The notes beneath the pieces were generated by a model that saw only the letters and a list, made by a program, of their open reading frames with translations, had not been told where the DNA came from and searched no databases. A stretch of 5,464 nt of DNA from Oscillospiraceae bacterium (GTDB taxonomy: Bacteria; Bacillota_A; Clostridia; Oscillospirales; Ruminococcaceae), in contig JAFQAF010000174.1 of NCBI GenBank assembly GCA_017400025.1, positions 1 to 5,464 on the forward strand, read 5' to 3'. The translations under genes and the position numbers were made by a program. Below are positions 4,995-5,464 of the stretch, piece by piece. Within the stretch, counting starts at the first letter, position 1. The number at the start of each line of letters is the position of its first letter.

Positions 4995-5464
4995 ATGGAA
5001 ACAAAATCAATATTTGTTGCAATAGTAGGTAAACCGAATGTAGGCAAATCTTCACTAATGAACCTTGTTCTGGGCGAAAAGATTGCCATCGTAACACGGA
5101 AACCCCAGACTACACGCACATCAATTACAGGCATCCTTACCAAAGGTCCTACACAGTTTGTGTTTATGGATACTCCTGGTATCCATGCACCAAAAACAAA
5201 GCTGGGTGAAAGAATGGTAAAAATCAGCCATAAAACCATAGCTGACACAGACCTGGCAGTAATGCTGTTTGAACCATACGGCGATTTCAATGAAGCAGAA
5301 CTTGCCCTTGTGGAAAGCATAAAGAAAAGCCGCCTGCCTGCAATTGCTGTTATAAATAAAATTGACACCCTCAAAAAAGAGTCAGATGCCCGGGAACAGG
5401 CTGAAAAGATTAAAGCGCTGGGTGTTTTTGACGAGGTAATGATTATATCCGCCCGTGAAAATGA
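4995..5464 (+). CDS. era: GTPase Era, N-terminal part (runs off window)
   Basis: The first 156 codons plus two bases are present; the complete protein is about 300 residues, so the rest of the GTPase domain and the C-terminal KH domain lie outside. Motifs seen are G1 GKPNVGKS (12-19), the switch I region PQTTRTSITGI (37-47) containing the G2 threonine, G3 DTPG (59-62), G4 NKID (121-124) and G5 SAR (152-154). Era is a membrane-associated GTPase that binds 16S rRNA near the 3' end and is needed for 30S subunit assembly. The TRTSITGI and GIHAPKTKLGE (62-72) sequences separate Era from EngA/Der and TrmE. The ATG directly follows the dgkA stop and has AAGGAAA (4983-4989) upstream, so it is part of the same message. 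The frame is open to the window edge with no sign of damage. Confidence 0.97.
   Translation, partial: METKSIFVAIVGKPNVGKSSLMNLVLGEKIAIVTRKPQTTRTSITGILTKGPTQFVFMDTPGIHAPKTKLGERMVKISHKTIADTDLAVMLFEPYGDFNEAELALVESIKKSRLPAIAVINKIDTLKKESDAREQAEKIKALGVFDEVMIISAREN

Noticed and set aside
4934..5374. 146-codon minus-strand open frame opposite era
   Set aside because: It is antisense to an intact Era GTPase domain with all five G motifs; no support for a separate gene.

Overview
The window reads as chromosomal DNA from a spore-forming Firmicute of the Clostridia, most likely a Ruminococcus-like member of the Oscillospiraceae. This is inferred from the sporulation genes (yqfC, yqfD, a ylbJ/spoVV-like gene), the gene order, moderately AT-rich DNA, strong GAGGTGAG-type ribosome binding sites and a small four-cysteine protein of a kind I associate with that group. 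No mobile element, CRISPR array, tRNA or rRNA is visible.

Layout. Bases 1-140 hold no gene that I can support. They are AT-rich and contain a perfect 16-bp inverted repeat that starts at the first base of the window. A rho-independent terminator (about 141-175, minus strand) closes a leftward two-gene unit: a YlbJ/SpoVV-like membrane protein (446-1492) followed by a 76-residue four-cysteine protein (186-416). A 55-bp divergent gap (1493-1547) separates this unit from a rightward series of tightly packed genes: yqfC (1548-1832), yqfD (1833-2963), phoH (3027-4031), ybeY (4021-4524), dgkA (4527-4994) and the 5' part of era (4995 to the window end). A good sigma-A-like promoter (2968-2996) lies just after yqfD and can drive phoH and everything downstream in vegetative cells.

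How the genes fit together. yqfC and yqfD are sporulation genes (mother-cell sigma-E regulon in Bacillus subtilis), and the divergent ylbJ-like gene belongs to a family whose B. subtilis member, SpoVV, moves dipicolinic acid towards the forespore. The left half is therefore a sporulation block. The right half is a growth block: a PhoH ATPase, the YbeY RNase and the Era GTPase, both linked to 16S rRNA/30S maturation, plus the lipid kinase DgkA, which recycles undecaprenol for envelope synthesis. The order is that of the B. subtilis yqfC-yqfD-phoH-yqfF-ybeY-dgkA-cdd-era cluster, but yqfF (pgpH) and cdd are absent. I see no clearly novel system. The points most worth a second look are the uncharacterised cysteine protein next to the ylbJ-like gene, the head-to-head sporulation arrangement, the altered DgkA and the inverted repeat at the left edge.
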